Source: Ochotona curzoniae
Taxonomy: Eukaryota > Chordata > Mammalia > Lagomorpha > Ochotonidae
Length of the DNA: 64,000 bases
Reading direction: 5' to 3'
Assembly (NCBI RefSeq): GCF_017591425.1
Contig: NW_024465655.1
Span: 805,501 to 869,500 of the forward strand
Notes under the pieces: generated by a model
Seen by the model: the letters and a program-made list of their open reading frames with translations, nothing else
Databases searched by the model: none
Told to the model about the DNA's origin: nothing
Position numbers and translations under genes: made by a program
Shown: positions 23,931-35,212 of the stretch, piece by piece
Layout of the letters: each line of letters begins with the position of its first letter
How positions within the stretch are numbered: the first letter of the stretch is position 1

Positions 23931-25071
23931 ACAAACAGAATCCATTCTCTAAAATCACAACAGAGGCCATAAAGCTGATCGAAGAGGAGACCGGCTCTCC
24001 TGTTCCACCCAGACCAAATCCTTGCCTTTCCGAGGAGTGGAAAACCAGTTTCCTGAAACCACCATAACCAGCACTGACAGAGGCCAAGCTTCAGCTGCCT
24101 GCCCAGAGGGATCTCCAGCCGATCATAACATGGTTACTGTATGATGGCTGACACGCCTACTCCCATCACATACCTGCTGGCATGACTCTTTCGAGATTTC
24201 CAAAAATGGTAAGGAAATGGGCAGATCTCAGATGTCACTGCCCCGCCCCACCAAAAAAAAACATGCCCTATGAATATTCAAGTAAACACTGGCCCAGGGG
24301 CCAAACACATGCCTCCAGATCAGAGGTGACCCCGAACTTCGTGTACATCTTCAGCCAGAAGGTCTTCATTCTGTGCTAACCTTTACATTCTGTGTCACAG
24401 ACAAGCACTTGAACTTAGCCCACAGATGACATCCGGACCCAGAAGTCCTGTGACACAGCTGGAACTCAGGTACATTCCAGTTAGTTAACCCTCAGGAGAC
24501 ATTTTGATGAACAGAAAAAAGAAAGCATGGACAATTCTACCAGGCAACTTCTCTGGGGAAGGGGGCTCCTTTGTCTACAACGAGCACAAACCCAGCAGTG
24601 CCTACTTTGCTGGCCTGGCTTGTCGTGCCAGCCCAAGGGAGGAGGCCCCATGCCCCTGCACAGGAAGAACTGGAGGGCACCGGGGCACACACTCAGGACT
24701 CTGGCACGGGGAAGGAACACATCTTTGCCAGCTATGGTGGGGAGGAACTGGGGCTTGTCCCATCTGTCATGCTGAGTCATCCATGGAAAGTACACTAATG
24801 ACCGGGCCACACACTGCACCACCTAAGAGCCAGGCCTTGTAAAAGCTGACCTTTAGTCCAGGAAAAGCTCCTCTATCGGTATCGGAGAAACTGGCCGAGT
24901 TTTGCCTTGTCAGCAACTGGCCAAGTGTAAGATGTAGGAAAACCCTCATGCCCGCTCAGGAAAGGGACCAAACCAGACGATGGGGACACATGTTTGCACA
25001 TTTGTGGCAAACATTATCGTGAAGTTGAACAACACCAACAGTAGCTAGAAAGATTGTAAATGGGCAAACGT

Positions 25072-25733
25072 CAAGGCCAGCATTGTGGTACAGCCGGCTA
25101 AGCCACTTCTGGCACACCAGAGCCTAATCTGAGCGCTTGTTTAAGTCCCAGCTACACCCCTGCTAACACACTGGGGAAGGCAACAAGAATGCCCAAGTGT
25201 TTGGGCCCTGGCACGCATGTGGAGGAGACCAGATGAAGCTCCTGACTCCTGATTAGAAGAACAGTAGGCCAGATCCAGCATGGTAGCCTAAGACTTTAAG
25301 GTCCTCACCTTGCACGTGCCTGGATCCCATATGAGCTGCAATTCATGTCCCGGATCCTCCACTTCCCATCCAGTCCCTGCTTGTGGCCTGGGAAAGCAGT
25401 CAAGGACGGCCCAAAGCCTTGGGACCCTGTACCCTCGAAGCAGACGCAGAAGAGCTCCTGTCTCCTGGCTTTGGATTGGTGCAGTTCCAGCTGTTGTGGT
25501 CACTTAGGGAGTGAATCATCGGATGGAAGAGTTTTCTTTCTGTCTCTCCTCCTCTCTGTATATCTGACTTTGCAATAAAAAATAAATGCTAAAAAAAAAA
25601 AAAAAAAAGGCAGTACCCTAGGCCAAGAACTACTTGGGAAGTGAACCAGTAGACAGCAGACTGACCATCTCTGGCTCTGTCTTGGTGTGCGCGACTCTGT
25701 CACTCTGCCTTTCAAATAAATACATTTTTTAAA
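25072..25733 (+). mobile_element. Old SINE split by a younger SINE
   Basis: Head and body at 25072-25256, tail half at 25618-25733 (AAGAACTACTTGGGAAGTGA to CAAATAAATAC). Confidence 0.82.
25265..25609 (+). mobile_element. SINE nested in an older SINE
   Basis: Full element from AGGCCAGATCCAGCATGGTA to a long A tail, same orientation as its host. Confidence 0.85.
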
Positions 25734-26053
25734 AAGATTTACTTTTTATTGGGAAGACAGATTTTCAGAGAAGGAAAGACAGAACAATCTTCCATCTGCG
25801 GGTTCACTCCCCAGATGGCCACAATGGTCAAGGCCGAGCTGATCCAAAGCCAGGAGCCTGGAGTTTCTTCCAGGTCTCCTAAGTGGGTGCAGGGTCCCAA
25901 GAACTTGGGCCGTCCTTGACTACTTTCCTTTCCCAGGCCACAAGCAGGAAGCTGGATGGGAAGTGGAGCAGTGGAGATACAAACGGGTGCCCATATGCGA
26001 AACCAGCACACACAAGCAGAGGATCAGCCAGTTGAGTCATCATGCTGTCCCCA
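25733..26053 (-). mobile_element. Lagomorph SINE
   Basis: Minus-oriented, inserted at the A-rich tail of the preceding SINE. Confidence 0.82.
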
Positions 26054-26054
26054 A

Positions 26055-26430
26055 ATAAACACACTAATAGTCTTAAGAGACATACATATGTACATAAATG
26101 AGTAAACTTTGGAAAATACTTTGGTAGTACCTTATAAAGATCTACATTTATAAGCTCCACTCTCAATGTTCCACTCTTGTGTTCACACCCATAGGAAAAC
26201 TCATACAAGCATGGGAGACACCAAAATATTCCTGAGGAATCCACAATCCCAGTACTATGCATGTAACCAAAGGAAAGGAACGCACCTGCCAAAGAGACAG
26301 ATGCAGCCCACATAATCACAGCAGCGTAGATATGGAATGCGCCCACATTCGTCAACGGATGAATGGACAAAGGGCATGTGTTACATGTACCCAACAGAGC
26401 ATCACTCAGCCATGAAAAATACAATCTAGT
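26055..26430 (+). mobile_element. L1 3'-end fragment
   Basis: TCAACGGATGAATGGACAAA and CACTCAGCCATGAAAAATAC are hallmarks of mammalian L1 3' ends. Antisense to OCLN in intron 4. Confidence 0.75.
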
Positions 26431-26435
26431 CCTTT

Positions 26436-26705
26436 GTGGCCACTGGTTTCTTCCATCTGCTAGTTCACTCCCCAAGTGACAGCGACAGCCACAGCTGAGC
26501 CAATCCAAAGCCAGGAACCAGGAGCCTCTTCCAGGTATCCCATGGAGGTACAGGGTCCCAAAGCTTTAGGCCATCTTCTACTACTTTCTCAGGTCTCAAG
26601 CAGGGAGCTGGATGGGAAGTGGAGCAGCTGGGCCACAAACTGGCACCCATATGGAATCCTGGCACATGCAAAGTGGGGATTTAGCCACTGGGCCATTGCA
26701 AAATG
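26436..26705 (-). mobile_element. SINE, 3'-truncated
   Basis: Minus-oriented; begins in the body without the poly-T tail and ends at head CCACTGGGCCATTGC. Confidence 0.78.
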
Positions 26706-26714
26706 GTTTTGAAG

Positions 26715-27185
26715 ACCTGGCAAAATGGCTCGATGGGTTAATCCTCCACCTCCTGACAAAAATTGAAGACTGGGAATATCTAGGGCAGGAAAGATGTTGG
26801 GGAACGAGCAATTTTACCTACCATCCATCCCTTAGTGGAAACAGCAGTGGCTTTAAAACCAAGTCAGCATGGCAACACAGAGTAAACCTTTGGATATGCA
26901 CACCTGATGGCCAGTTCTAGAAATCTATCTTACGCAAATACCTGCAAAAGTGCATCCACATCCGTACAAGACTGTTCCCCGCAGTGGTATTTACAATAAA
27001 ACAAACACTGGCAGGCGTATTTAACGATACGTAAGATGTCATTGCAGTGTATAACAGTAAGCCATGAAAGCAATTAAAACATCTATAATTGGAAGAATGA
27101 AGTCTGGCATATTCATTGGCCTCTAAAAGCACTATGTGTACCAACAGACTTGGAAAGATGTTCAGAAAACACAGAGATTTTAAAC
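26715..27185 (+). mobile_element. L1-like 3'-end fragment
   Basis: TTCTAGAAATCTATCTTACG, GTGGTATTTACAATAAAAC and GGAAAGATGTTCAG resemble older L1 3' sequence. Confidence 0.65.
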
Positions 27186-27189
27186 AAGC

Positions 27190-27478
27190 AAACCGCAGGA
27201 GCTGCCATGCCTTACAAGTGCCAGCTTGAGTCCCGGCTACTCCAGTTCTAACCGCACTTCCTGCTAATGTGCTTGGGAAAGCAGCAAAGGATGGCTCAAG
27301 TGCTTGGGTCCCCGCATCCTAGTGGGAGACCCAGAGGAAGCTCCTGGCTCCTGGCTCGGGCCTGGCTCAGACCTGGCCTTGGCAGCTATTTGGGGAGTGG
27401 ACCAGCAAGTGAAAGATTTTTGTGTCTTCCTCTACCTCTCTAACTCTTTCAAATAAATGCAGTAAATCTTCCCACAAC
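27190..27478 (+). mobile_element. Old SINE
   Basis: Head GCAGGAGCTGCCATGCC; tail CTTTCAAATAAATGCAG. Confidence 0.75.
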
Positions 27479-27633
27479 AACCCATCTCCCAACACATTTC
27501 ACAAACAGCCTTTCTTTCTCAGGCATTCCAGCTGGGGAAACAAGAGGAGAGGGAAAGGAAATGTGTGATTTCATAGCACAGAGACAGTCTGGGGAAGACC
27601 ACCTGTCCGCTCTTCAACTGTCATCCCTAAGTT

Positions 27634-28014
27634 CTTTTTTTTATTTTTTAAGATTTATATTTATTACAAAGTCAGATATACGGAGGGGAGGAGAGACAGA
27701 GAAAAGATCTTCTGTATGATGATTCACTCCCCAAGTGACCGCAACGGCCAGAGCTGCACCAATCTGAAGCCGGGAGCCTGGAGCTCTTCCGGGTCTCCTA
27801 CGTGGATGCAGGGTCCCAAGGCTTTGGGCCATCCTTGACTGCTTTCCCAGGCCACAAGCAGGGAGCTGGATGGGAAGCGGGGCTGCCGGGATTAGAACCA
27901 GTGCCCGTCGCTTCTCGACCTTTTGGCTAAGATCAAGTGTAGAACCGGTGCCCATACGGGATCTGGGCGCTTCTAAGGCGAGGACGTTAGCCGCGAGGCC
28001 ACCACGCCGGGCTC
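27634..28014 (-). mobile_element. SINE carrying a U2 snRNA insertion
   Basis: Minus-oriented, bounded by a 12-bp TSD CATCCCTAAGTT (27622-27633 and 28015-28026). About 50 bp longer than its relatives because of the U2 piece and its duplication. Confidence 0.93.
27907..27942 (+). pseudogene. 3'-truncated U2 snRNA retrocopy inside a SINE
   Basis: This 36-nt piece (GTCGCTTCTCGACC, then TTTTGGCTAAGATCAAGTG) matches the 5' end of U2 snRNA with about two changes. It splits a minus-oriented SINE and is flanked by a 14-bp duplication of SINE sequence (TAGAACCAGTGCCC at 27893-27906, TAGAACCGGTGCCC at 27940-27953, one mismatch). It has no A tail. Too short to be functional. Confidence 0.9.
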
Positions 28015-28529
28015 CATCCCTAAGTTTTACCTGTTAGCACACACAAACAACAAGCAGGATGTGAAGCAACCCTGGGATGAGCAACATCCAGAGATTCTGG
28101 GAAACGCTCTGTAAAAATACTGCCTGGTTAACAGCTAGGCGGTCCTTCCTGCCTAACCAACATCACCATTGCCTGCATGGCTATGTTCTGCCAAACGATC
28201 AAGAGCTCCCAGAACTGATTACAACTTGGTTACAATAAAATCAGGTGAGAGGCCAAAGTTCCTTGGTTCTCTGGTACTCCTGGTACTGGCCTCCCTTGAG
28301 TAGCAAGGTGTTTGCCTCTCGAAACCTAAAGTAAACAGACCCATCAGCCAGTGAAAACTGACACGCCCAGAAACTCTGGGCGAAACCCTGACGTGATCGC
28401 TGCCAGCAGGCCGTCCCGGTGCAGCCACGGGTCTCTGGTGGGGAGCCGCAGCTCAAAGGCAAACATTCCCTGACACCTTCACGCTTCAGGACAGGGAGAC
28501 ACACAAACGAGCTCTTTGTTGAATACTCA

Positions 28530-28715
28530 TTCATTAATTTACTTGAGAGGCACAGTGAAGAGAAGCACGCATACCCATAAACATGCCGACAGAGAGATTT
28601 TCCAGCCACATGTTCACTTTCCAAATGCCTACCGCAGCTAGAGCCAGGAGCCAGCAGCTCCATCCAGCTGTCGCACAAGGCAGGCTGTCATCCAAAGCCT
28701 AGGGGCCACTGTGGA
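28530..28715 (-). mobile_element. Old SINE fragment
   Basis: TTAATTTACTTGAGAGGCAC starts the tail of the older subfamily; the body is partial. Confidence 0.6.
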
Positions 28716-29029
28716 CTCCCCAGGCGTGCTGGCAGGACGCCGGACCTCAGGGTGACAGGCTACAGGGGATGGAGCGCCCCGAGCAGCTTACCCTGTCACA
28801 CCGCAAGGCTACAGCAGCGCCACGGCAAACCTTCAGCTTTGTAGCCAACACACACGTCACGCCCTTCTGGACTCTCCTAACACTGCTGTCATTTCGCTCT
28901 TGAACTAACTTGATGAGAATGTAGTCTGTGTCTCTTGGCTTCATAACAAACGCAAAGTTCAACAAAACATTGAGCATGAAGAGGCCTGGGCCCGTCAGGG
29001 AAAGAGGAAAAGTGCTTTTTTACGCTTAC

Positions 29030-29191
29030 CCACTCTTCAACATTGGGGGGCTGCTCGTCATAGATGCGTTCCTTCTCCCATAGAATGTTGGATTTGTCGT
29101 AGCGGTCCATCTTTCTTCGAGTTTTCACAGCAAAGAAAATGATTAAAGCAAAAGCCACAAGAATCAAGAACCCTAGTACAATGGCAATGGC
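29030..29191 (-). CDS. OCLN: OCLN exon 4: residues 243-296, TM4 and juxtamembrane tail
   Basis: Acceptor TTTTTAG|GCC and donor GAGTGG|GTAAGC bound 162 nt, exactly 54 codons in phase 0 on both sides. It encodes TM4 (about 243-265), the stop-transfer sequence [10 protein letters not shown] and the start of the cytoplasmic tail, ending NVEEW. Because the exon is symmetric, skipping it removes TM4 and keeps the frame. A human isoform lacking exactly this exon (TM4-minus occludin) has been described. The frame from 28889 runs on through the donor into intron and is not coding there. Confidence 0.97.
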
Positions 29192-30339
29192 CTAAAAAGG
29201 GATTGAAGATATTGGCAGGATTAGATTTTAGTTGCTTGCTAGGTAGCAATGCACCTTCTATAAACTCCCCAAGCCCTCACATGCCTGGGAACCTTCGACT
29301 AAGTGTCTGTCATTGAATTAGATGGAGACATATGCAAAAATCTAACCCTCACCGACTGGGCCAAGGCCAGGAACACACAGACCCGATCCTCAGGATGTGT
29401 TTTAGGGTACGTGTTCCCAGCCTGCAGAGAGCCAGTCCCGACACTCGTGTCCCTAGGGCTGTATTTTTATAAGCAGATACAAAGGGCCAGTGAATGCACT
29501 CTGCCATGGTTTGCCCTAATGGGCTTGGCAATGTTATTCTCAAATAGCTTTCGATACCCAGTCATGCTTACAGCCTTGCTCCTAACAGAACCTGGTCAAC
29601 CCACAGAGGAGAGTAGGCCTTTGTGTAGGAGACACCTCCCACGGAAAGCAAATGGACAGTGACCCCTTTGGCCCCGGAGACCCTCTGTTTCAGACTCTTG
29701 GGGATTTAGCAAAGACTGGGGACAAAGAATCCTGTCCGTGCTGGTCCTCCCTGTGTCGGGTGTAGGAAGTGGCGCACTGGCCCAGGAGACTCTCGGAATG
29801 GAAGCAGGTGGCTGGCCACTGCCCCGGGGGCCGGATCTTTATCGGGACATTCTTTTCCTTGCAGTAGTCCAAGGACAAAGAGGGATAGGGGTGTGGTGAG
29901 ATTAGAGGACCAACCCAGTCCCCATCTCCTTATCTTCTCTCAGCAGCAAAAACATTCTAAAGTCTCCAGAGACAACATCCCCACCTCCTAAAGCAGGCCA
30001 GGCAGTGATTAGAGCAGCTCTAACCTCCAAAGCTAGCGACTCATCCAGGGAACAGAAAGGGAACTCCTGAGTCGGTGCATGGATGGAAAAAAAGAAGCTG
30101 GGACAGTGTCAGGTGTACTCCAATCAGGGTGAGTCAGGGTTGTGGGAGGACAGTGTCCCGCTGCCCCTGCACAATGCAGGGAGGCACCCAGACTCGCTTC
30201 TGGGGGAAAAAGACAGCCAGCCAGGCACCCGGCCTGCCAGCCCCCTGTGTGCGCCCTGGCAGAGCTGCAACCGCAAGGCTCACAGCCCAACGTGCGCGCG
30301 ACGAATGAGAAACTACACTTCATCAAAGAAAACACCTCT

Positions 30340-31500
30340 GTGCAAAGGACACTACCAAAGGCAAGAGAGGCCAGCAGAACGGGGAAGGCGCGCTGGCAAA
30401 ATCACCTATCTGATACGGGACTTTCATCCAGATGTGCACGGAATCTTTACAAGCCATCAAGGAAGATGGCCCCATTTGAAAATGGGGGGAGGTTTGTGAA
30501 GGGTCATGCCTTCGGGGGTGATCGAGAAATGGCCAAAAATAGGACGCTCACTCTGTCAGCTTCCAAGGAAAGGTCAGTCACGCCCGCAGGGAGCAGCACC
30601 GCCCAGGCAGGACTGTGACAGTTAACACGAGAAACGGCTGGGGAGGATGTGGGCAACTGGAATCCTCACACACTCCTGGTGGAAACAGGAAACAGTACAA
30701 TCTCTTTGGGAAAGCCTGGAAGCTCCTCAAAAGGTTAATCAAAGTCATTACAAGAGCTATCAATTCTGAGCCCAGTGCCGTGGCCTAGCAGCTAATGTCT
30801 TCACCTGGAACACTCTGGGATTCCATGTGGGTGCCGGTTCTAATCCCGCAGCCCCGCTTCCCATCTAGCTCCCTGCTTGTGGCCTGGGAAAGCAGTCGAA
30901 GACTGCCCAAAGCCTTGGGACCCTGCACCCGTGTGGGAGACCAGGAGAAGTTCCTGGCTCCTGGCTTCAGATAGGTGCAGCACTGGCCATTGTGGTCACT
31001 TGGGGAGTGAATCATCGGACTTAGGATCTTCCTCTCTGTCTCGCCTCCTCTCTGTATAGCTGACTTTCCAATAAAATTTTTTTAAAACATTAAATTTAAC
31101 AACAACAACAAAAAAAAACTATCAACTCTACCCTAGGTATACAACTAATCCAAGAGAGGCAAACACAAGTTTCAGCCCAAAACTTATAAATGTCCATCAA
31201 CTGATGGATAAATAATGTGTGCGACATTGTATGTTGGGAATATTGGCTGGGACGTGCCGTGTCATGGATAAACCTCAGAAACACTAAGCTAACGGAAAAG
31301 ACACAAATCACTTGTATGAACTACACAACAGGCAGATCCACGGAAGTAAGATGAGTGTGGCTGCCTTGGGCGGGGGCGGGTTCGAGAAAGGGGAAGTGGC
31401 CGCTAGTTGGTACGGTCCTCGGGACAGTAAAAATGTTCTCAACTGGTGGCGTACTTCTGTGACTACACTGAAAAACCACTGGCTCCTTCTTTCAGTGATA
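30340..31500 (+). mobile_element. L1 3'-end fragment split by a SINE
   Basis: The left part includes GGGGAGGATGTGGGCAACTG and CTCCTGGTGGAAAC; the right part includes AAATGTCCATCAACTGATGG and AGTAAAAATGTTCTCAACTG. Both are recognisable L1 features in one orientation. Lies in OCLN intron 3, ending about 200 bp from exon 3. Confidence 0.75.
30769..31118 (+). mobile_element. SINE inserted in an L1 fragment
   Basis: Flanked by an imperfect duplication, CTATCAATTCT and CTATCAACTCT. Tail AACAACAACAAAAAAAAA. Confidence 0.9.
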
Positions 31501-31699
31501 CGGTAGGTATGTCACTACATCCTGGTCATGAGACCCACGCCCTTCCCCAGGCTCGGACTTAAATCTCAAGTGGGGCCTTGGCATCAATATTTTTAAAAAG
31601 TTCCCAGGGCGACTTTGCTATGGGTCCCATGTTGACAGCCTCTGACCTAAGGATGGAGGGGGCAGAAAAAAAAAAATCCCAAACATTCTTCCTTCCTAC

Positions 31700-32375
31700 C
31701 TCCTGGGGATCCACCACACAGTAGTGGTACAAATACTGATCCACGTAGAGGCCTGAGACACCAGGCGTGTAGAACTGGTTGCAGAGAGCATAGATTTGTG
31801 AGCTGTACATAGATCCGGACGCTTGGGCCGTCGGGTTGACCCCCATGATGTAGACGATGGTGGCGATGAACATCAGGATGCCCAGGATGGCACTCACTAT
31901 TATCACAGTCAAGTAGTACCTTCTCGTCCTGGCGATTTCCGATCTGATCACGCTGGTAATGAATACCACGAGGGCGAAGATGAAGCAGAAGGCAGCCATG
32001 GCCAGCAGGAAGCCCTTGGCCGCTCGCGGATCCGTGTAGGCGCCGTAGCCGTAACCGTAGCCGTAGCCGTAGCCGTAGCCGCTCCCGTAGCTTCCAAAAC
32101 CGCTGCCGTACGGGTAGCCTATGCCACTCCCCAGCAGGCCAGTACTGTAGGTTCTGTCCCAGGCCAGCGTGGAGGCGACGCAGGCAAATATGGCAATGCA
32201 CATCACGATGATGAGCATGGACAGGATGCGGATCACTCCCGGCGGGGACGTCCATTTGTAGAAGTGAAGAATCTCATCTTCCGGGTAGAAGGAATACGCC
32301 GGCTGGGACAGCATCGGTCGCACGTGCATCTCGCCGCCGTATATGTCATTGCTCGGCGCGTAATGATTCGGCTTG
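31700..32375 (-). CDS. OCLN: OCLN exon 3: residues 17-242, TM1 to TM3 and both extracellular loops
   Basis: This 676-nt exon starts after TTTCAG (32377-32376) and ends CAGGAG|GTAGGA. It completes Phe17, then encodes the cytoplasmic N-terminus, TM1 (about 66-90), the Gly/Tyr-rich first extracellular loop with six consecutive GY pairs after Ser115 (residues 116-127), TM2, a short basic turn (RTRRYY), TM3 and the second loop with Cys215 and Cys236. These match human Cys216 and Cys237. The exon makes up most of the MARVEL domain, which targets proteins to tight junctions and cholesterol-rich membrane. One Gly present in human loop 1 is absent. A long opposite-strand frame here is a shadow. Confidence 0.98.
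32044..32081 (-). repeat. GGCTAC hexanucleotide repeat coding (Gly-Tyr)n
   Basis: Within OCLN exon 3, six near-perfect GGC-TAC units (one GGT) encode the Gly-Tyr run of extracellular loop 1. Slippage would add or remove whole GY pairs without shifting the frame. Confidence 0.85.
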
Positions 32376-33177
32376 CTGAAACACACACAGCCACTGCGAG
32401 TTAGCTTCCGTGCCGGTGGACAGACAGAACGGGTAAAGTACTTGGGATAATTTACACTCTTACCCTCTCCCCAAATACTACAGGTATCTGCGCCATAGAA
32501 TCACCTGGAAGCATCGTGCAGCAGTTTACTGCCCCGGTCCCAGAACCACTGACTCTATAGGTCTGCGATGGGACACATTTCCAGCTGATGTAGCTGGCCC
32601 TGGGGCCACGCAGCAACAGCTCTCATAACGGACTCGACAGAAAGATCGCTCAGGAAACGTCTAGAAAAATCTTGTCTGGAAAACACCAAACGAGTGGAAC
32701 TGGACTTCCTGGCGATGGCACCCCGGCGGCGTTAGCAGTGTGCACTGGCTTTGCCGCTTTAGTGCAGGACCAAGGCTCTCATCTACAGTGGCCTGGCCAG
32801 GGTCATGGGCAGTTCCTGATGAGCTCGCTCTCCTCCCCCAGAAGACACATTCAGCAGGGAGAGTCCACCACAGGGAAGACAACGCTGGCTGGGACGCCTG
32901 GATCCCTCAGCCAGAGCTCCTGGGCGCAAACTGCAACTCTGCTCCCCATCCCAGACCCCGCCAATGTGCACGCCACGAGGCTGCAAGGGAGGGCCCCGCT
33001 GCCTGGATTCCCATCATCCACATGCAAGTCCTGGAACAAATTCAGTTCAGGTTTCTGGGCTCCCGCCCTGCCTAGCCTGAGCTGTTGTGGAAGGCCGCTC
33101 GCTGTTTCTGTTTGTTTGTCAATTTCTGACTCCATGTCTTTCCAATAAACTGACATTTTACGAAGCGCATTCCGGGG

Positions 33178-33465
33178 TGGGACTTTGGGCGCAGCAGGTC
33201 AAGAGGCAACCATATCAGAGCAGAGCTTCGGGTCCTTGTTACTCTGAATTTCCAATACACTTTCCTGTTAATGTGCACAGCAGACAGCAGCCCAAGTACT
33301 GGGGTCTCTGCTTTCCATATGAAAGACCCAGGTGAAACTGCTTTCAGCCTGGCTTAGCCCCCAACCCGTTTAACAACGCATTTGGGGAGTGAACCAGTGG
33401 ATGGAAGCTCTCTGTCTCTTTGTCAGTCTGCCTCTCAAATAAACAAATCTTTCTTACAAACTAGA
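33178..33465 (+). mobile_element. Old SINE
   Basis: Head GGGACTTTGGGCGCAGCAGG; tail CTCTCAAATAAACAAATC. Confidence 0.72.
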
Positions 33466-33587
33466 GTACACTCACTCATCTACCCACCTGACGTCCATAT
33501 CCTGGAGTTGCTGGCCGGATGTGTACCGGGCTCTGGGCTAGTGAATGGGTTTACAGCAATGATCTCACTCCACTCTGTTTAGGACCC

Positions 33588-33857
33588 AAGGTACAAGCAT
33601 CCCGTATGGGTGCCAGTTTGTGTCCATTTCTGCTCCAGCTCTCTGCTTGTGGCCTAGGAAAGCAGAGCAGGGAGGCCCAAGTGCTTCGGCCCTTGTCCAG
33701 ATGTGGGAGAGCCAGAGGAAGTTCCTGGTTGCTGGTTTAAGCCTGATCTAGTGCCGGCTATTGTAGCCTTTGGGGAAGTGAACCAGCGGACAGAAGATCT
33801 GTCTTTCCCTCTCTCAGTCTGTAAATCTACCTTTCAAATAACCAAAATCTTAAAAAG
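33588..33857 (+). mobile_element. SINE, 5'-truncated
   Basis: Begins near CAAGCATCCCGTATGGGTG and runs to CTTTCAAATAACCAAAATC. Confidence 0.75.
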
Positions 33858-34221
33858 AAATAATTAAACAAAACCCTTAAAGGTAATATTCAAAGAAACA
33901 AGACAGGAACAAAGCCATGTAGCACTGTTACATTCAGATCAAGTTTAAGAACAAGTGACACTAAAATGAATCCATATGACACATATGCAGAGAAGGCGAA
34001 GTGATGGCCACGCATATGGAGAGCGGGGGTGCAGGGCAGCAGCATCTCCAGTTGCTCTGTCTCATAGGCTGGGTGACACCTGTCCTAACTCAGTACCTCA
34101 CACACGTGCTGTGGGTCTTTTCCCCGTGGCTCTTACAGCCCTCCTTACTCCCAAAGGCAATTCAAAACAGCAGGAAAATACGGTATAAGCTACCTTCTTC
34201 AGTGTCTTCTATGAAGAGATG

Positions 34222-34488
34222 CATTGATTTGAAAGCCGGGACAACAAAGACAGGGAGCACCACAACCGCCAGGGCTGGGTGGGCTGACATCAGTGGCCAG
34301 GAACTCGATTTGGGTCTCCTGCACAGGTGGGAGGGGTGCAAGCACTTGGGGCTCCCTCTGCTGCTTTTCTAGGTGGCTTAGCAGGGAGCTGGATCAGAAT
34401 TGGAGCACCCGGGACTTCGCCCTGCGCTCAGGTGGGATGCCAGCACTGCACGGAGCAGCTGTGCCACAATACCAGCTCCCTGCCAACA
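34222..34488 (-). mobile_element. Old SINE
   Basis: Minus-oriented body (AGCAGGGAGCTGGATCAG) to head CAGCTGTGCCACAATACC. Confidence 0.72.
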
Positions 34489-34884
34489 CGGCGAAAACCA
34501 CACCATCACAAACAACCATGTTCCTATCATAGTCAGGCTCCAGGAAGGTCGCTACACCCTCCCTGTGTGTGCTATTGTGAACTCGACATTTGGCCATTGA
34601 CCCCTTTTCTGCCATCCAACTGCTAAACTCCTTAGACTCTCCAAAGCTGCCAGTGTAGTGATGAATCAACTTGGTTGGCACTGGCAGCCACTGGGAAACT
34701 TCAAGGTTGCCTCTGATCGTAGGAGAGACTAGACGGCTGAGAGTTCTCTGCCCCAACCCCAAACCCTAGCGAGGGAAGAGGGACGTGGTGCTGATGTCCA
34801 GTGGCCAAGGACTTCATCAATCGCATTCAGTCACAAAGCTTCCATAAAGCCCCCAAAGTGACGCCAGAGATGTTCCTGGAGGCT

Positions 34885-34914
34885 GGTGTGTGTGTGCGCG
34901 CGCGCGCGCGTGTA

Positions 34915-34947
<33 letters not shown>

Positions 34948-35071
34948 ATGTGTGTGTGTGTGTGTGTAGCGGGCCTGGAAGCCCTCGGCCTCTCCCTGGT
35001 GTGGGGGTGTGTGTGTGTGTGTGTGTGCGCGTGAGTGTGGAGCGGGCCTGGAAGCCCTCGGCCTCTCCCTG

Positions 35072-35109
<38 letters not shown>

Positions 35110-35139
35110 AGCGGGCCTGGAAGCCCTCGGCCTCTCCCT

Positions 35140-35179
<40 letters not shown>

Positions 35180-35212
35180 GAGCAGGCCTGGAAGCCCTCG
35201 GCCTCTCCCTGG
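34885..35212 (+). repeat. Compound minisatellite: 32-bp units with TG tracts
   Basis: Four copies of a 32-bp unit (AGCGGGCCTGGAAGCC followed by CTCGGCCTCTCCCTGG) start at 34968, 35041, 35110 and 35181, about 70 bp apart. Copies 1-3 are identical and copy 4 has one G to A change. Between them lie 37-41 bp of mostly TG repeats, and a TG/CG tract precedes the first copy. It lies in OCLN intron 2. Confidence 0.95.

Larger units (their letters stand above)
15827..29029 (-). other. OCLN: OCLN intron 4
   Basis: 13.2 kb with about 13 SINEs, two L1-like pieces and the U2 retrocopy. 17770-19065, 19340-21425, 22035-22810, 23090-23625 and 23935-25070 are SINE-free; the open frames there are short and show no family resemblance. 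Confidence 0.9.
29192..31699 (-). other. OCLN: OCLN intron 3
   Basis: 29200-30335 is unique and featureless to me. The rest is an L1 fragment with a SINE inside it. Confidence 0.9.

Noticed and set aside
27907..27942. A functional U2 snRNA gene
   Set aside because: Only the first 36 nt are present, with substitutions and no snRNA promoter or 3' box.
28889..29167. Occludin exon 4 extended to 28889
   Set aside because: The open frame continues past the GTAAGC donor at 29029; splicing to exon 5 at that donor restores the known protein.
31823..32404. 193-codon plus-strand open frame
   Set aside because: It is the antisense shadow of OCLN exon 3; its Val-Ala repeats mirror the GGCTAC coding repeat.
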